NCBI GenBank assembly: GCA_963726295.1
Contig: CAVSBW010000002.1
Span: forward strand, 62,001-126,000
Length of the DNA stretch: 64,000 nt
Direction: 5' to 3'
DNA from: DASSQJ01 sp963726295
Lineage (GTDB): Bacteria; Actinomycetota; Actinomycetes; Actinomycetales; Dermatophilaceae
Notes under the pieces: model-generated
What the model was told of the DNA's origin: nothing
The model's input: only the letters and a program-made list of their open reading frames with translations
The model's database searches: none
Translations under genes and position numbers: made by a program
In this document: positions 8,600 to 15,911 of the stretch, one piece after another
Layout of the letters: each line of letters starts with the position of its first letter
Numbering within the stretch: position 1 is the first letter of the stretch

Positions 8600-8860
8600 T
8601 CAGCGGAACGCGACGAGGTACTGGGCCGCGAGCGCGTTCGCCGTGGTGTTGACCGTCGCCGCGTTGACGGCGAAGGCGAGGTTGACGCCGACGACCGTGG
8701 TGACGTCGACGCAGCCGATGTAGCACAGGGTGTCCCGGCGCGGGAGGAGCTCGGCCGACTCGGCGTCGAGCTCCGCCGGCGTCACGGCACCGCCCTCGCC
8801 CGGGATCGGGTCGGTGGGTGGCGTCACCCCGTCGATGGGTGTGGTGCGTATGCGATACAT
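8600..8860 (-). CDS. small precursor-like peptide, two Cys (peptide 1)
   Basis: An 86-aa ORF with a strong SD (GGAGGT, 6 nt spacing) before its ATG. Residues 1-27 are polar. Residues 28-45 carry the motif AELDAESAELLPRRDTL, shared with peptide 2. The remainder is a hydrophobic Ala/Val/Asn/Thr-rich core with a CYIGC pair (about residues 46-50) and the phrase LAFAVNAATVNTTANALAAQ. Size, a leader-like acidic segment and a distinct C-terminal core fit a ribosomally made peptide substrate of the adjacent RRE-M50 protein. It is second in order after peptide 2 on the same strand. The product, any cleavage site and any modification are unknown. Confidence 0.72.
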   Translation of the reverse strand: MYRIRTTPIDGVTPPTDPIPGEGGAVTPAELDAESAELLPRRDTLCYIGCVDVTTVVGVNLAFAVNAATVNTTANALAAQYLVAFR

Positions 8861-8951
8861 GGGACGACCTCCGGGTCGAGGAGGAGTGGCCCACGGCGCG
8901 AGGGCGGGCTCGAGAGGCCCGCGCGGACTCGCCCCCGGCCGTGGTGTGGGC

Positions 8952-9146
8952 TCAGCCCTGGGCGACCTGGATGGTCTGCCCGGCAGCGCTGTAGGCGTTC
9001 GAGAAGAACGTGCCCGCGTTGAGGGCCATCGACGAGTTGGTCGCGTAGATGCTCGTCCAGTTGTGGTTCCAGAAGAGCGTCTCCTTCGACGGGAGCAGCT
9101 CCACCGCCTCGGTGTCGAGCTCGGCGAACGTGATGGTCGTGTCCAT
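8952..9146 (-). CDS. small precursor-like peptide, no Cys (peptide 2)
   Basis: A 64-aa ORF. I prefer the ATG at 9146 because GGGGGTGA lies 5 nt upstream; an in-frame GTG at 9155 overlaps that SD. Residues 8-24 read AELDTEAVELLPSKETL, matching the leader-like motif of peptide 1, followed by an aromatic and Asn-rich segment (FWNHNW) and a small-residue core ending GQTIQVAQG. It has no Cys. It is the first gene downstream of the 11-bp repeat array and is probably the most strongly expressed gene of the cluster. Function unknown; precursor status is inferred from size, motif and neighbours. Confidence 0.7.
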   Translation of the reverse strand: MDTTITFAELDTEAVELLPSKETLFWNHNWTSIYATNSSMALNAGTFFSNAYSAAGQTIQVAQG

Positions 9147-9182
9147 GGTTGTCACCCCCTCCCCTGCCGTCGTGACCCGACC

Positions 9183-9188
9183 ATGTAA
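9183..9188 (-). promoter_or_regulatory. candidate -10 hexamer for the peptide operon
   Basis: TTACAT on the minus strand, 11 nt from the nearest repeat of the array at 9200-9265 and 37 nt before the peptide 2 start. There is no obvious -35, as expected for promoters that depend on a SARP bound to tandem repeats. Inference only. Confidence 0.4.
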
Positions 9189-9199
9189 GCGAAGGTGGC

Positions 9200-9265
9200 G
9201 TCATCGGCCTGTCATCGGGGCGCCATCCGGGCGTGACCGCGGCGTGACCTCGGCGTGACCCGCGG
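9200..9265. promoter_or_regulatory. six tandem 11-bp repeats, candidate SARP operator
   Basis: Six contiguous 11-bp units start at 9200, 9211, 9222, 9233, 9244 and 9255, with consensus GTSAYCNNGGC. Units 4 to 6 all begin GTGACC and units 1 and 2 both begin GTCATCGG. A weaker seventh unit may occupy 9189-9199. SARP/AfsR-type regulators are known to bind direct repeats with 11-bp periodicity next to the -10 box. The array lies in the divergent region between peptide 2 and the SARP gene, so it is probably the binding site of that regulator. Confidence 0.75.
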
Positions 9266-9402
9266 CCAGTGGCGCCCGCTCCGAGTCGCGAGGCGTCGAC
9301 GCCGGCCGTACGGTGGACAAACCGGGGACACGACTTGCGTGCGTCCTCGGGGCGGGGCCGGCGCCTCTCACCCGGGGACCACCCACCAGCGCAGGGGGTG
9401 TG

Positions 9403-10164
9403 ATGACCGAGGGACCGGCCGGATACCAGTTGCGGCTGCTCGGCGCCTGGAGCCTGCAGCATGGTGAGCGCCACCTGCACCTCCAGCTGCGCGAACAGCG
9501 GGTGGTCGCGGTCCTCGGGCTGCGGGGGCCGCAGCGCCGGGGGACCCTGGCCGGCCTGCTCTGGCCGGAGAGCCCGGAGGACCGGGCTCGGTCCAACCTG
9601 CGCACTGCGTTGCTTCGGGTGCGTCGGGAGCTCGACGGTGCGGTGCGGACCGAGCACGACGAGGTCCGTCTCTCCGACGCGGTCACGGTCGACGTGACGC
9701 TGCTGCGCTCCATCCTCGACATGTCCGAGTCGATGCCCGACGAGGCCGCCACCGACCCCGTGGCCGCGCTCCGCGTGCTCCGCACACCCGACCTGCTGTT
9801 GGGGTGGTACGACGACTGGGTCATCGAGGACCGCGAGAGCCTGCACCAGCGCCGCTTCCGGGTCCTCGAGCGGCTCGCTCGGGCGAGCCTCGACGACGGC
9901 CGGCCGACCGACGGCGTGGACTTCGCGGTGGAGGCGGTGCGCCTCGAGCCGCTGGTCGAGAGCGCCGCCGCCCTCCACATCCGAGCGCTGCTCGGCGACG
10001 GAGACCTCAGCGCCGCGCTGCGGGAGTACAGACGCTTCCGCGACCGGATCCGCTGCGAGCTCGGGGTCGGTCCCTCACGGACGCTCACCGAGCTGCTCCT
10101 CCGCGCCAAGGCGGAGCGCTCCGACATCAATGCCCAGCTCGTCCGAGACCCCCGGACCGTCTAG
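9403..10164 (+). CDS. SARP-family regulator (winged helix and BTAD domain)
   Basis: A 253-aa minimal SARP. The start at 9403 gives a protein beginning just before the OmpR-type winged-helix domain (about residues 6-95, YQLRLLGAWSL through LRVRREL) and is preceded by a GGGGGTGT SD; an in-frame upstream ATG at 9313 would add 30 Gly/Pro-rich residues. A bacterial transcriptional activation domain follows (about 100-245; ALHIRALLGDGDLSAALREY is typical). There is no NB-ARC or TPR extension, unlike AfsR. It is transcribed divergently from the peptide genes across the 11-bp repeat array and is most likely their activator. The signal that controls it is not visible. Confidence 0.85.
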   Translation: MTEGPAGYQLRLLGAWSLQHGERHLHLQLREQRVVAVLGLRGPQRRGTLAGLLWPESPEDRARSNLRTALLRVRRELDGAVRTEHDEVRLSDAVTVDVTLLRSILDMSESMPDEAATDPVAALRVLRTPDLLLGWYDDWVIEDRESLHQRRFRVLERLARASLDDGRPTDGVDFAVEAVRLEPLVESAAALHIRALLGDGDLSAALREYRRFRDRIRCELGVGPSRTLTELLLRAKAERSDINAQLVRDPRTV

Positions 10165-10191
10165 TCCCGTCGCCGGCCGCGACGGACCGGC

Positions 10192-11430
10192 TCAGAGGTT
10201 GCCGCGCTTGTCCTGCTCGCGCTCGATCGACTCGAAGAGCGCCTTGAAGTTGCCCTTGCCGAAGCCGAGCGAGCCGTGGCGCTCGATGATCTCGAAGAAC
10301 ACCGTCGGGCGGTCACCGAGCGGGCGCGTGAAGATCTGCAGCAGGTAGCCGTCCTCGTCGCGGTCGACGAGGATGCCCCGGCTCTGCAGCTCCTCGATCG
10401 GCGCTCGGACCTCGCCGATGCGCGCGCGCAGCTCGGGGTCCTCGTAGTACGTGTCGGGGGTGGCGAGGAACTCCACGCCCTCCCGGCGGAGCTCGTCGAC
10501 GGTGCGGAGGATGTCGTTGGTCGCGAGGGCGAGGTGCTGGGCGCCCGGACCGCCGTAGAACTCCAGGTACTCGTCGATCTGGCTCTTCTTCTTGGCCACG
10601 GCCGGCTCGTTGAGCGGGAACTTCACCCGGTGGTTGCCGTTGGCCACGACCTTGGACATGAGCGCGGAGTACTCGGTGGCGATGTCGTCGCCGACGAACT
10701 CGGCCATGTTCACGAAGCCCATGACGCGGTTGTAGAACCCGACCCACTCGTCCATCCGACCGAGCTCGACGTTGCCGACCACGTGGTCGAGGGCCTGGAA
10801 GAGGCGCTTCGGGGCACCCTCGCGCTTCTCGAAGGTGGACTCGGCCGGCTGGAAGCCGGGGAGGTAGGGGCCGGAGTAGACGGTGCCGTCGACCTCGCGC
10901 TGCACGAGGCTGTGCACCGTCTCGCCGTAGGTGCCGATGGCGGCGACCCGGACCGTGCCGTACTCGTCGCTGACGGTCGTCGGCTCCTGGACCACGCGGG
11001 CCCCGGCGTTTCGGGCCTGCTCGACGCACTTGTCGACGTCGGGCACCTCGAGGGAGATGTCGACGACGCCGTCCCCGTGCCGGGCGTGGTGGGCGATGAG
11101 CGGGCTGTCCGGGCTGACCGCACCCTTGAGGACGAACCGGATCGACCCCGACTTCAGCACGAAGGCCTTGTGGTCGCGGGTGCCGTTCTCCGGGCCGGCG
11201 TACGCGACGAGCTCCATCCCCCACGCGCTCTGGTAGTAGTGCGCGGCCTGCGTGGCGTTGCCCACGACGAACACGACGGCGTCCCAGCCGGTGACGGGGA
11301 ACGGGTCGGTGCTCTCGTCGTAGTCGACCAGCCCGACGAGCTGCTTCAGCTGCTCGAGGTCGAGGTTCGCCTCGCGCTCCTGGTCGGTGAGGTCGATGTG
11401 CCCGGCGGACGTCGTCGTCGTGTCAGTCAT
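10192..11430 (-). CDS. hppD: 4-hydroxyphenylpyruvate dioxygenase
   Basis: A 412-aa non-haem Fe(II) dioxygenase converting 4-hydroxyphenylpyruvate to homogentisate in tyrosine catabolism. The two-barrel VOC architecture is complete. The iron ligands are recognisable as His in LDHVVGNV, His in GPGAQHLALATNDI and Glu in VFFEIIERHG. The C-terminal helix region GFGKGNFKALFESIEREQ is typical. Start 11430 (MTDTTTT) is preferred over the in-frame ATG at 11445, though neither has a clear SD. It is divergent from an Lrp/AsnC gene with about 100 bp between them, the usual arrangement for substrate-responsive control. Confidence 0.96.
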   Translation of the reverse strand: MTDTTTTSAGHIDLTDQEREANLDLEQLKQLVGLVDYDESTDPFPVTGWDAVVFVVGNATQAAHYYQSAWGMELVAYAGPENGTRDHKAFVLKSGSIRFVLKGAVSPDSPLIAHHARHGDGVVDISLEVPDVDKCVEQARNAGARVVQEPTTVSDEYGTVRVAAIGTYGETVHSLVQREVDGTVYSGPYLPGFQPAESTFEKREGAPKRLFQALDHVVGNVELGRMDEWVGFYNRVMGFVNMAEFVGDDIATEYSALMSKVVANGNHRVKFPLNEPAVAKKKSQIDEYLEFYGGPGAQHLALATNDILRTVDELRREGVEFLATPDTYYEDPELRARIGEVRAPIEELQSRGILVDRDEDGYLLQIFTRPLGDRPTVFFEIIERHGSLGFGKGNFKALFESIEREQDKRGNL

Positions 11431-11469
11431 CCGGCCACTGTCCATCGCCGATGCAGCATGTGCAACCTC

Positions 11470-11485
11470 ACCACGACACGGTGGT
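11470..11485. promoter_or_regulatory. inverted repeat in the hppD / Lrp divergent promoter
   Basis: ACCAC and GTGGT arms separated by 6 bp, in the middle of the divergent intergenic region. A second dyad, GTGAC-CAT-GTCAC, covers 11532-11544 and overlaps the Lrp start codon. Both are plausible operators for the adjacent Lrp/AsnC protein; short GC-rich dyads like these can occur by chance. Confidence 0.35.
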
Positions 11486-11537
11486 CATCGTGCGCATGGT
11501 GTTGCCATGACTGCCCGTGGCACTGGACGATGTGACC

Positions 11538-12038
11538 ATGTCACGTCACGACGGGGTGGACGACCTCGACGCCCGCATCATCGCGCTCTTCACCGACGAT
11601 CCCCACGTGGGTGTGCTCGGGGCCTCCCGCTCCCTCGGTGTCGCGCGCGGCACCGTGCAGGCGCGGCTGGACCGGCTCCAGCGCCGCGGCGTCATCCGCT
11701 CCTTCGCCCCCCAGGTGGACCCGGGGGCGCTGGGCTACCCGGTCACCGCCTTCTGCACCCTCGAGATCCGCCAGCGCCAGGGCCACGAGCCCGTGGTCGC
11801 CCATCTGTCGGCGATCCCGGAGGTGCTCGAGATCCACTCCATCACCGGGGTGGGCGACCTCGTGGTCCGGGTGGCGGCCCGCGACAACGCCGACCTCGGC
11901 CGGGTCATCGACGACATCATCGACGACGTCCACGTGCTGCGGGCCAACACCGCCATCTGCCTCGTCACCCACCTGGCCCACCGCACCGGTCCCCTGGTGG
12001 ACCGCGCCGCCATCACCTCCGACGACGACGACTACTGA
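11538..12038 (+). CDS. Lrp/AsnC family transcriptional regulator
   Basis: A 166-aa regulator with an N-terminal winged helix-turn-helix (DDLDARIIALF through GTVQARLDRLQRRGVI, residues 5-50) and a C-terminal RAM/AsnC ligand-binding domain (residues 65-150, with ITGVGDLVVRVAARDNADL). The ATG at 11538 is used; a GTG at 11517 would add seven residues, and neither has a good SD. Divergent orientation from hppD suggests control of tyrosine catabolism, probably in response to an aromatic amino acid, plus autoregulation. The ligand is inference. Confidence 0.88.
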   Translation: MSRHDGVDDLDARIIALFTDDPHVGVLGASRSLGVARGTVQARLDRLQRRGVIRSFAPQVDPGALGYPVTAFCTLEIRQRQGHEPVVAHLSAIPEVLEIHSITGVGDLVVRVAARDNADLGRVIDDIIDDVHVLRANTAICLVTHLAHRTGPLVDRAAITSDDDDY

Positions 12039-12045
12039 GTCGAGC

Positions 12046-12093
12046 GACGAGCACACGCCGCGTCCCGGGTTCAGGAGGCGGCGTGTGCTCGTC
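12046..12093. terminator. bidirectional hairpin terminator
   Basis: Perfect 16-bp arms (12046-12061 and 12078-12093) with a 16-nt loop, located between the convergent ends of the Lrp regulator and the 5'-nucleotidase. On the plus side it is followed by TTTC. Confidence 0.8.
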
Positions 12094-12108
12094 TTTCGTC
12101 GAAGTGGG

Positions 12109-13953
12109 TCAGGGCTGGATCTGCACCTCGGCGCCGTCGGCGACGAGCCGCCAGTCCTGTGAGAAGAAGCTGGGCGGGTCGATCTCACCGTTGTCGGCCA
12201 CCCAGTCGATGAGCAGCTGACGGATCTCGACCTGACGGTTGTAGACGACCGGGGCGTCGACGACGTGCGGGAACCCACCGCCGCCGGACTGGCGGTAGTT
12301 GTTGATCGCGACGACGAACTCGTCGCCGTCGCTCACCGCCACCCCGCCGTACGCCAGCCCGACGATGCGCGAGCCCGGGTCCTGCGCGATGTCGATGTCG
12401 TAGGTCAGCGGCGCGTCGAGGCCGCCCATGATGTCGTAGTTGTAGTCCGGGGTGCCGTTCGGCGCGGTGTCGGTGACGGCGTTCGTCACCTCCACCGGTG
12501 CGAACGGCCCGGTCGAGGACACCTGCTGGAAGTACGTCGCCGACTTCTCGAGGTAGTCCTTGAGCTCCGAGCCGGTGAGGGTGATCCCCAGCAGGGTGTT
12601 GTCGTAGATGTACAGCCCCGCGACGTCGCGCACGGTCACCTCGCCCTCGGGGATCGCCGCGTCCTTGTTGAAGGGAGCGGCGATCGAGAGCACCGGCGTC
12701 GACGCCGACGCCGTGCCGTCGAGGGCCGCCTTGACGGCCTGTGCCTGGACGAGGTTGATGAAGTCCATGGCGGCGGTGTCCTCGTAGCGCGAGGTCGCCG
12801 CCGACATGGCCTCGGTGGACGTGCCGATCACCGAGTTCACGTACGCGAGGACCTTCTGGTGGGCCGGTCGCACGAGGGCCGCGATCTCGGCGTCCTCCTC
12901 GACGGTGTTGGCGTTGAGCAGGGTCGCGGCGGCGCGCTTGACCGTGTACCCGCCCCGACCGGTGGGGACCAGGTCGAGGTCCATGACGCTGACCCGCATC
13001 CCCCAGTACAGCGGCTCACTGAGGAGGACCTCCGTGCCCGTGACCTCATTGGTGACCTTCAGCTCGGGCACCTCGATGTGGGCGTGTCCGACGAGCACAG
13101 CATCGATGTCGGGCACCTGCTCGGCGAGCTGCCGGCTGGCGTTCTCCGGGTAGGGCAGGGCGTCGCCGTAGCTCGACGACGGGACCGGCCCGGAGTGGCA
13201 CGAGACGATCACGACGTCGGCGCCCTCGGCCTTCATCCGCGGCACCATGACTCTCGCCTGCTCCACGATGCCCGGGAAGCGGACCTTGCCCTCGACGTTG
13301 GCCTTGTCCCAGATGGCGACACCGGGCGTGACGAGCCCGAGGATGCCGATCTTCGCGGGGCCCGCAGGCAGCCGGACCGTCTTCATCACGTAGGGGGTGA
13401 AGACCGGCTCCCCGCTGTCCCAGTCCACCGAGTTGGCCGAGAGCAGCGGGTGGTCGCACTGGTCCTCGAACGCCCGCAGGACGTCCAGGCCGTAGTTGTA
13501 CTCGTGGTTGCCGAGCGCGGCCGCGTCGTAGCCGATGGCGTTCATCGCCGTGGCCATCGGGTGCTCGCTGCCCCCGGTGATCGGGTCGACCTTCGCGTAG
13601 TAGTACGCCAGGGGCGTTCCCTGGATCGTGTCGCCGGCGTCGAGGGTGATGCAGCGGTCGGCACCGCGTTCCTCACGAACGGCCTTGATCAGGGTCGCCG
13701 CCTTCGCGACGCCGATGTCGTTGTTGTTGCGGTCGGTGTACTCGGCGTTGGCGAAGTAGTTCCAGTTGTAGACGTTGCCGTGCAGGTCGGTGGTGCCGAG
13801 CACGCTGATGCGGAACGGTTTTCCGCCGTTTCCGGGCGGACCGGCCGCCGACGCGGCGGGAGCGGCGAAGAGGCCCGCACCCCCGACGGCGGCCATGGTG
13901 AGCAGCTGGCGGCGGGAGGCGGTGGACGTGGTGGTGGGGGATTCAGGGGTCAC
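12109..13953 (-). CDS. Tat-exported bifunctional metallophosphatase / 5'-nucleotidase
   Basis: A 614-aa secreted hydrolase. The N-terminus has a twin-arginine signal (SRRQLL then a hydrophobic run to AASAAG, residues 13-36). The calcineurin-like metallophosphatase domain follows with LGTTDLHGNVYNW, DAGDTIQG, LGNHEYNYG, VSCHSGP and VGHAHIEVP, covering the dimetal ligands. The C-terminal 5'-nucleotidase domain spans roughly 370-590. Known family role: extracytoplasmic dephosphorylation of nucleotides or cyclic nucleotides (UshA/CpdB-like). It starts at a GTG without a strong SD. It converges on the Lrp gene across a strong terminator. Confidence 0.92.
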   Translation of the reverse strand: MTPESPTTTSTASRRQLLTMAAVGGAGLFAAPAASAAGPPGNGGKPFRISVLGTTDLHGNVYNWNYFANAEYTDRNNNDIGVAKAATLIKAVREERGADRCITLDAGDTIQGTPLAYYYAKVDPITGGSEHPMATAMNAIGYDAAALGNHEYNYGLDVLRAFEDQCDHPLLSANSVDWDSGEPVFTPYVMKTVRLPAGPAKIGILGLVTPGVAIWDKANVEGKVRFPGIVEQARVMVPRMKAEGADVVIVSCHSGPVPSSSYGDALPYPENASRQLAEQVPDIDAVLVGHAHIEVPELKVTNEVTGTEVLLSEPLYWGMRVSVMDLDLVPTGRGGYTVKRAAATLLNANTVEEDAEIAALVRPAHQKVLAYVNSVIGTSTEAMSAATSRYEDTAAMDFINLVQAQAVKAALDGTASASTPVLSIAAPFNKDAAIPEGEVTVRDVAGLYIYDNTLLGITLTGSELKDYLEKSATYFQQVSSTGPFAPVEVTNAVTDTAPNGTPDYNYDIMGGLDAPLTYDIDIAQDPGSRIVGLAYGGVAVSDGDEFVVAINNYRQSGGGGFPHVVDAPVVYNRQVEIRQLLIDWVADNGEIDPPSFFSQDWRLVADGAEVQIQP

Positions 13954-14019
13954 GAGGCGCGACCCTAGCCGCGCACCGTGGTCCGTGCGCGCCCAGCGGC
14001 GCGGGGCCTGAGAAGGCCC

Positions 14020-15783
14020 TCAGCGGCGACCGACGAACCACCGTCGGATGCGGTCGATCCGCTCGGTCACCTGCTCACCGGTGGCGGCTGCCAGCTCGGG
14101 TCCGCCGCACGCTCGCCGCAGGTCCAGGTGCACGGTGGCGTGCGGTGTCCCCGTCTTGCTCGAGTACGCGGACACGAGCTTGTTGAGCTCCCTGCGCTGC
14201 ACGGCCAGGGCCCGGTGCGCGGCGACGGGCGGCGGCTCGCCGGCGCCGGCGGCCCGCCCCGTCCTGGCGTGCCGGGTTTGCCGCTCGTGCAGGAGCGCCG
14301 CGACCTGGTCGGGTTCGAGCAGGCCAGGCAGTCCCAGGTAGTCCTGCTCCTCCTCGGACCCCGCTGCCGCGTGCAGCCCGTACTGGCGGGCGTCGAAGAG
14401 GACGTGGTCGAAGTGCGCGTCCGACTCCAGTGCCTCGAAGGCGCCGTCGTCCTCGAGCCCGAGGGTGCGCTCCGTGCGGTTGGCCGCGGCGAGCACCCCC
14501 TCCTCCTCGGCCCAGATCGACGCCTCACCCTCGTGGTCCCGCGGGCGGTCGAGGGCGTGGTCGCGCTCCTCCTCCATCGACCCGGCGTGTGCGAGGACCA
14601 CCGGCACCGAGGGAAGGAACACCGAGGCCGTCTCGCCGCGCTTGCGGGCCCGGACGAAGCGGCCCACCGCCTGGGCGAAGAAGAGCGGGGTCGAGGTCGA
14701 GGTCGCGTAGACGCCGACCGCCAGCCGCGGCACGTCGACACCCTCTGAGACCATCCGTACCGCCACCATCCACCGGCTCTCCCCGGCCGCGAACTCCTCG
14801 ATGCGGGTGCTGGCCCCGGCGTCGTCGGACAGGACGACCGTGGCCTCCTCGCCGGTCACGCCCCGCAGCAGCCGCGCGTACGCGCGTGCGGCGGTCTGGT
14901 TGGAGGCGATGACCAGGCCACCGGCGTCGGGCACGTGACGGCGCACCTCGGTGAGTCGCCGGTCGGCGGCGGCCAGCACCGAGGGGATCCACTCGCCCCT
15001 GGGGTCGAGGGCGGTGCGCCAGGCGTGGGCCGTCTGGTCCTTGGTGAGCGGCTCGCCGAGGCGGGCGGCCACCTCGTCGCCGGCGCGGGTGCGCCACCGC
15101 ATCGCTCCCCCGTAGGCAAGGAAGAGGACCGGTCGGACGACACCGTCGCGCAGCGCGGCCGCGTAGCCGTAGGTGTAGTCGGACGCCGACCGGAGGATGC
15201 CGTCCTGGCCCATCTCGTAGCGGACGAAGGGGATCGGGTTGGTGTCGGAGCGGAACGGCGTGCCGGTGAGCGAGAGCCGCCGGGCGGCCGGGGTGAACGC
15301 CTCGCGGATGCCCTCGCCCCACGAGCGGGCGTCGCCGCCGTGGTGGATCTCGTCGAGGATGACCAGCGTGGGCTCGGCCTCGGTGCGGCGGCGGTGCAGG
15401 AGCGGGTTGGCGGCCACCTGCGCGTAGGTGACGGCGACGCCGTCGTACTCGCGGCTCTGCACCCCCGTCGAGTTGGAGAAGGAGGGGTTGAGCTGGATGC
15501 CGACGCGCCCCGCGGCGTCGGCCCACTGGGTCTTGAGGTGCTCGGTGGGAGCCACCACGGTGACGGCGCGCACCAGGCCACGGTCGAGCAGCTCGGTGGC
15601 GATGCGCAGCGCGTACGTGGTCTTGCCCGCCCCGGGCGTGGCCACCGCGAGGAAGTCGCGTTGGTCGCGTCCGAGGTACGCGGCCAGGGCCTCCTCCTGC
15701 CAGGCGCGCAGCTTCGCCGCGGTACCCCAGGCGGCCCGCTCGGGGTAGGCGGGAGGCAGGTGTCCGGCGGCTGAGGTACTCAT
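14020..15783 (-). CDS. DEAD/DEAH-box superfamily 2 helicase
   Basis: A 587-aa SF2 helicase of the XPB/type III restriction-like group. Motifs in order: Walker A ATPGAGKTTYAL (about residues 48-59), motif Ia VVAPTEHLKTQW, DEIH in LVILDEIHHGG, motif III LTGTPFRSD, then the second RecA domain with VAVRMVSEGVDVPRLAVGVYAT and the arginine finger AQAVGRFVRARKRG. About 190 C-terminal residues are less conserved. Start chosen at 15783 (MSTSAAG); a further in-frame ATG at 15819 lies in the terminator-proximal spacer. In relatives this helicase often lies next to DUF3039; here a protease gene and a decayed recombinase element separate them. Confidence 0.88.
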   Translation of the reverse strand: MSTSAAGHLPPAYPERAAWGTAAKLRAWQEEALAAYLGRDQRDFLAVATPGAGKTTYALRIATELLDRGLVRAVTVVAPTEHLKTQWADAAGRVGIQLNPSFSNSTGVQSREYDGVAVTYAQVAANPLLHRRRTEAEPTLVILDEIHHGGDARSWGEGIREAFTPAARRLSLTGTPFRSDTNPIPFVRYEMGQDGILRSASDYTYGYAAALRDGVVRPVLFLAYGGAMRWRTRAGDEVAARLGEPLTKDQTAHAWRTALDPRGEWIPSVLAAADRRLTEVRRHVPDAGGLVIASNQTAARAYARLLRGVTGEEATVVLSDDAGASTRIEEFAAGESRWMVAVRMVSEGVDVPRLAVGVYATSTSTPLFFAQAVGRFVRARKRGETASVFLPSVPVVLAHAGSMEEERDHALDRPRDHEGEASIWAEEEGVLAAANRTERTLGLEDDGAFEALESDAHFDHVLFDARQYGLHAAAGSEEEQDYLGLPGLLEPDQVAALLHERQTRHARTGRAAGAGEPPPVAAHRALAVQRRELNKLVSAYSSKTGTPHATVHLDLRRACGGPELAAATGEQVTERIDRIRRWFVGRR

Positions 15784-15820
15784 GGGCGGCGGCCACCATA
15801 ACCGCCACCCGACCGACATG

Positions 15821-15856
15821 CCCGAGGGCCCCGACCAACCGGTCGGGGCCCTCGGG
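15821..15856. terminator. 16-bp hairpin terminator
   Basis: Perfect arms 15821-15836 and 15841-15856 with a 4-nt loop (AACC). Placed downstream of the M43 protease and upstream of the helicase, both on the minus strand, so it probably terminates the protease transcript. Confidence 0.8.
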
Positions 15857-15911
15857 GTGTGCTAGTGCGGACGGGCCCAGCAGAGGCCCGCGACCGCCTC
15901 GCCGAGCACCG

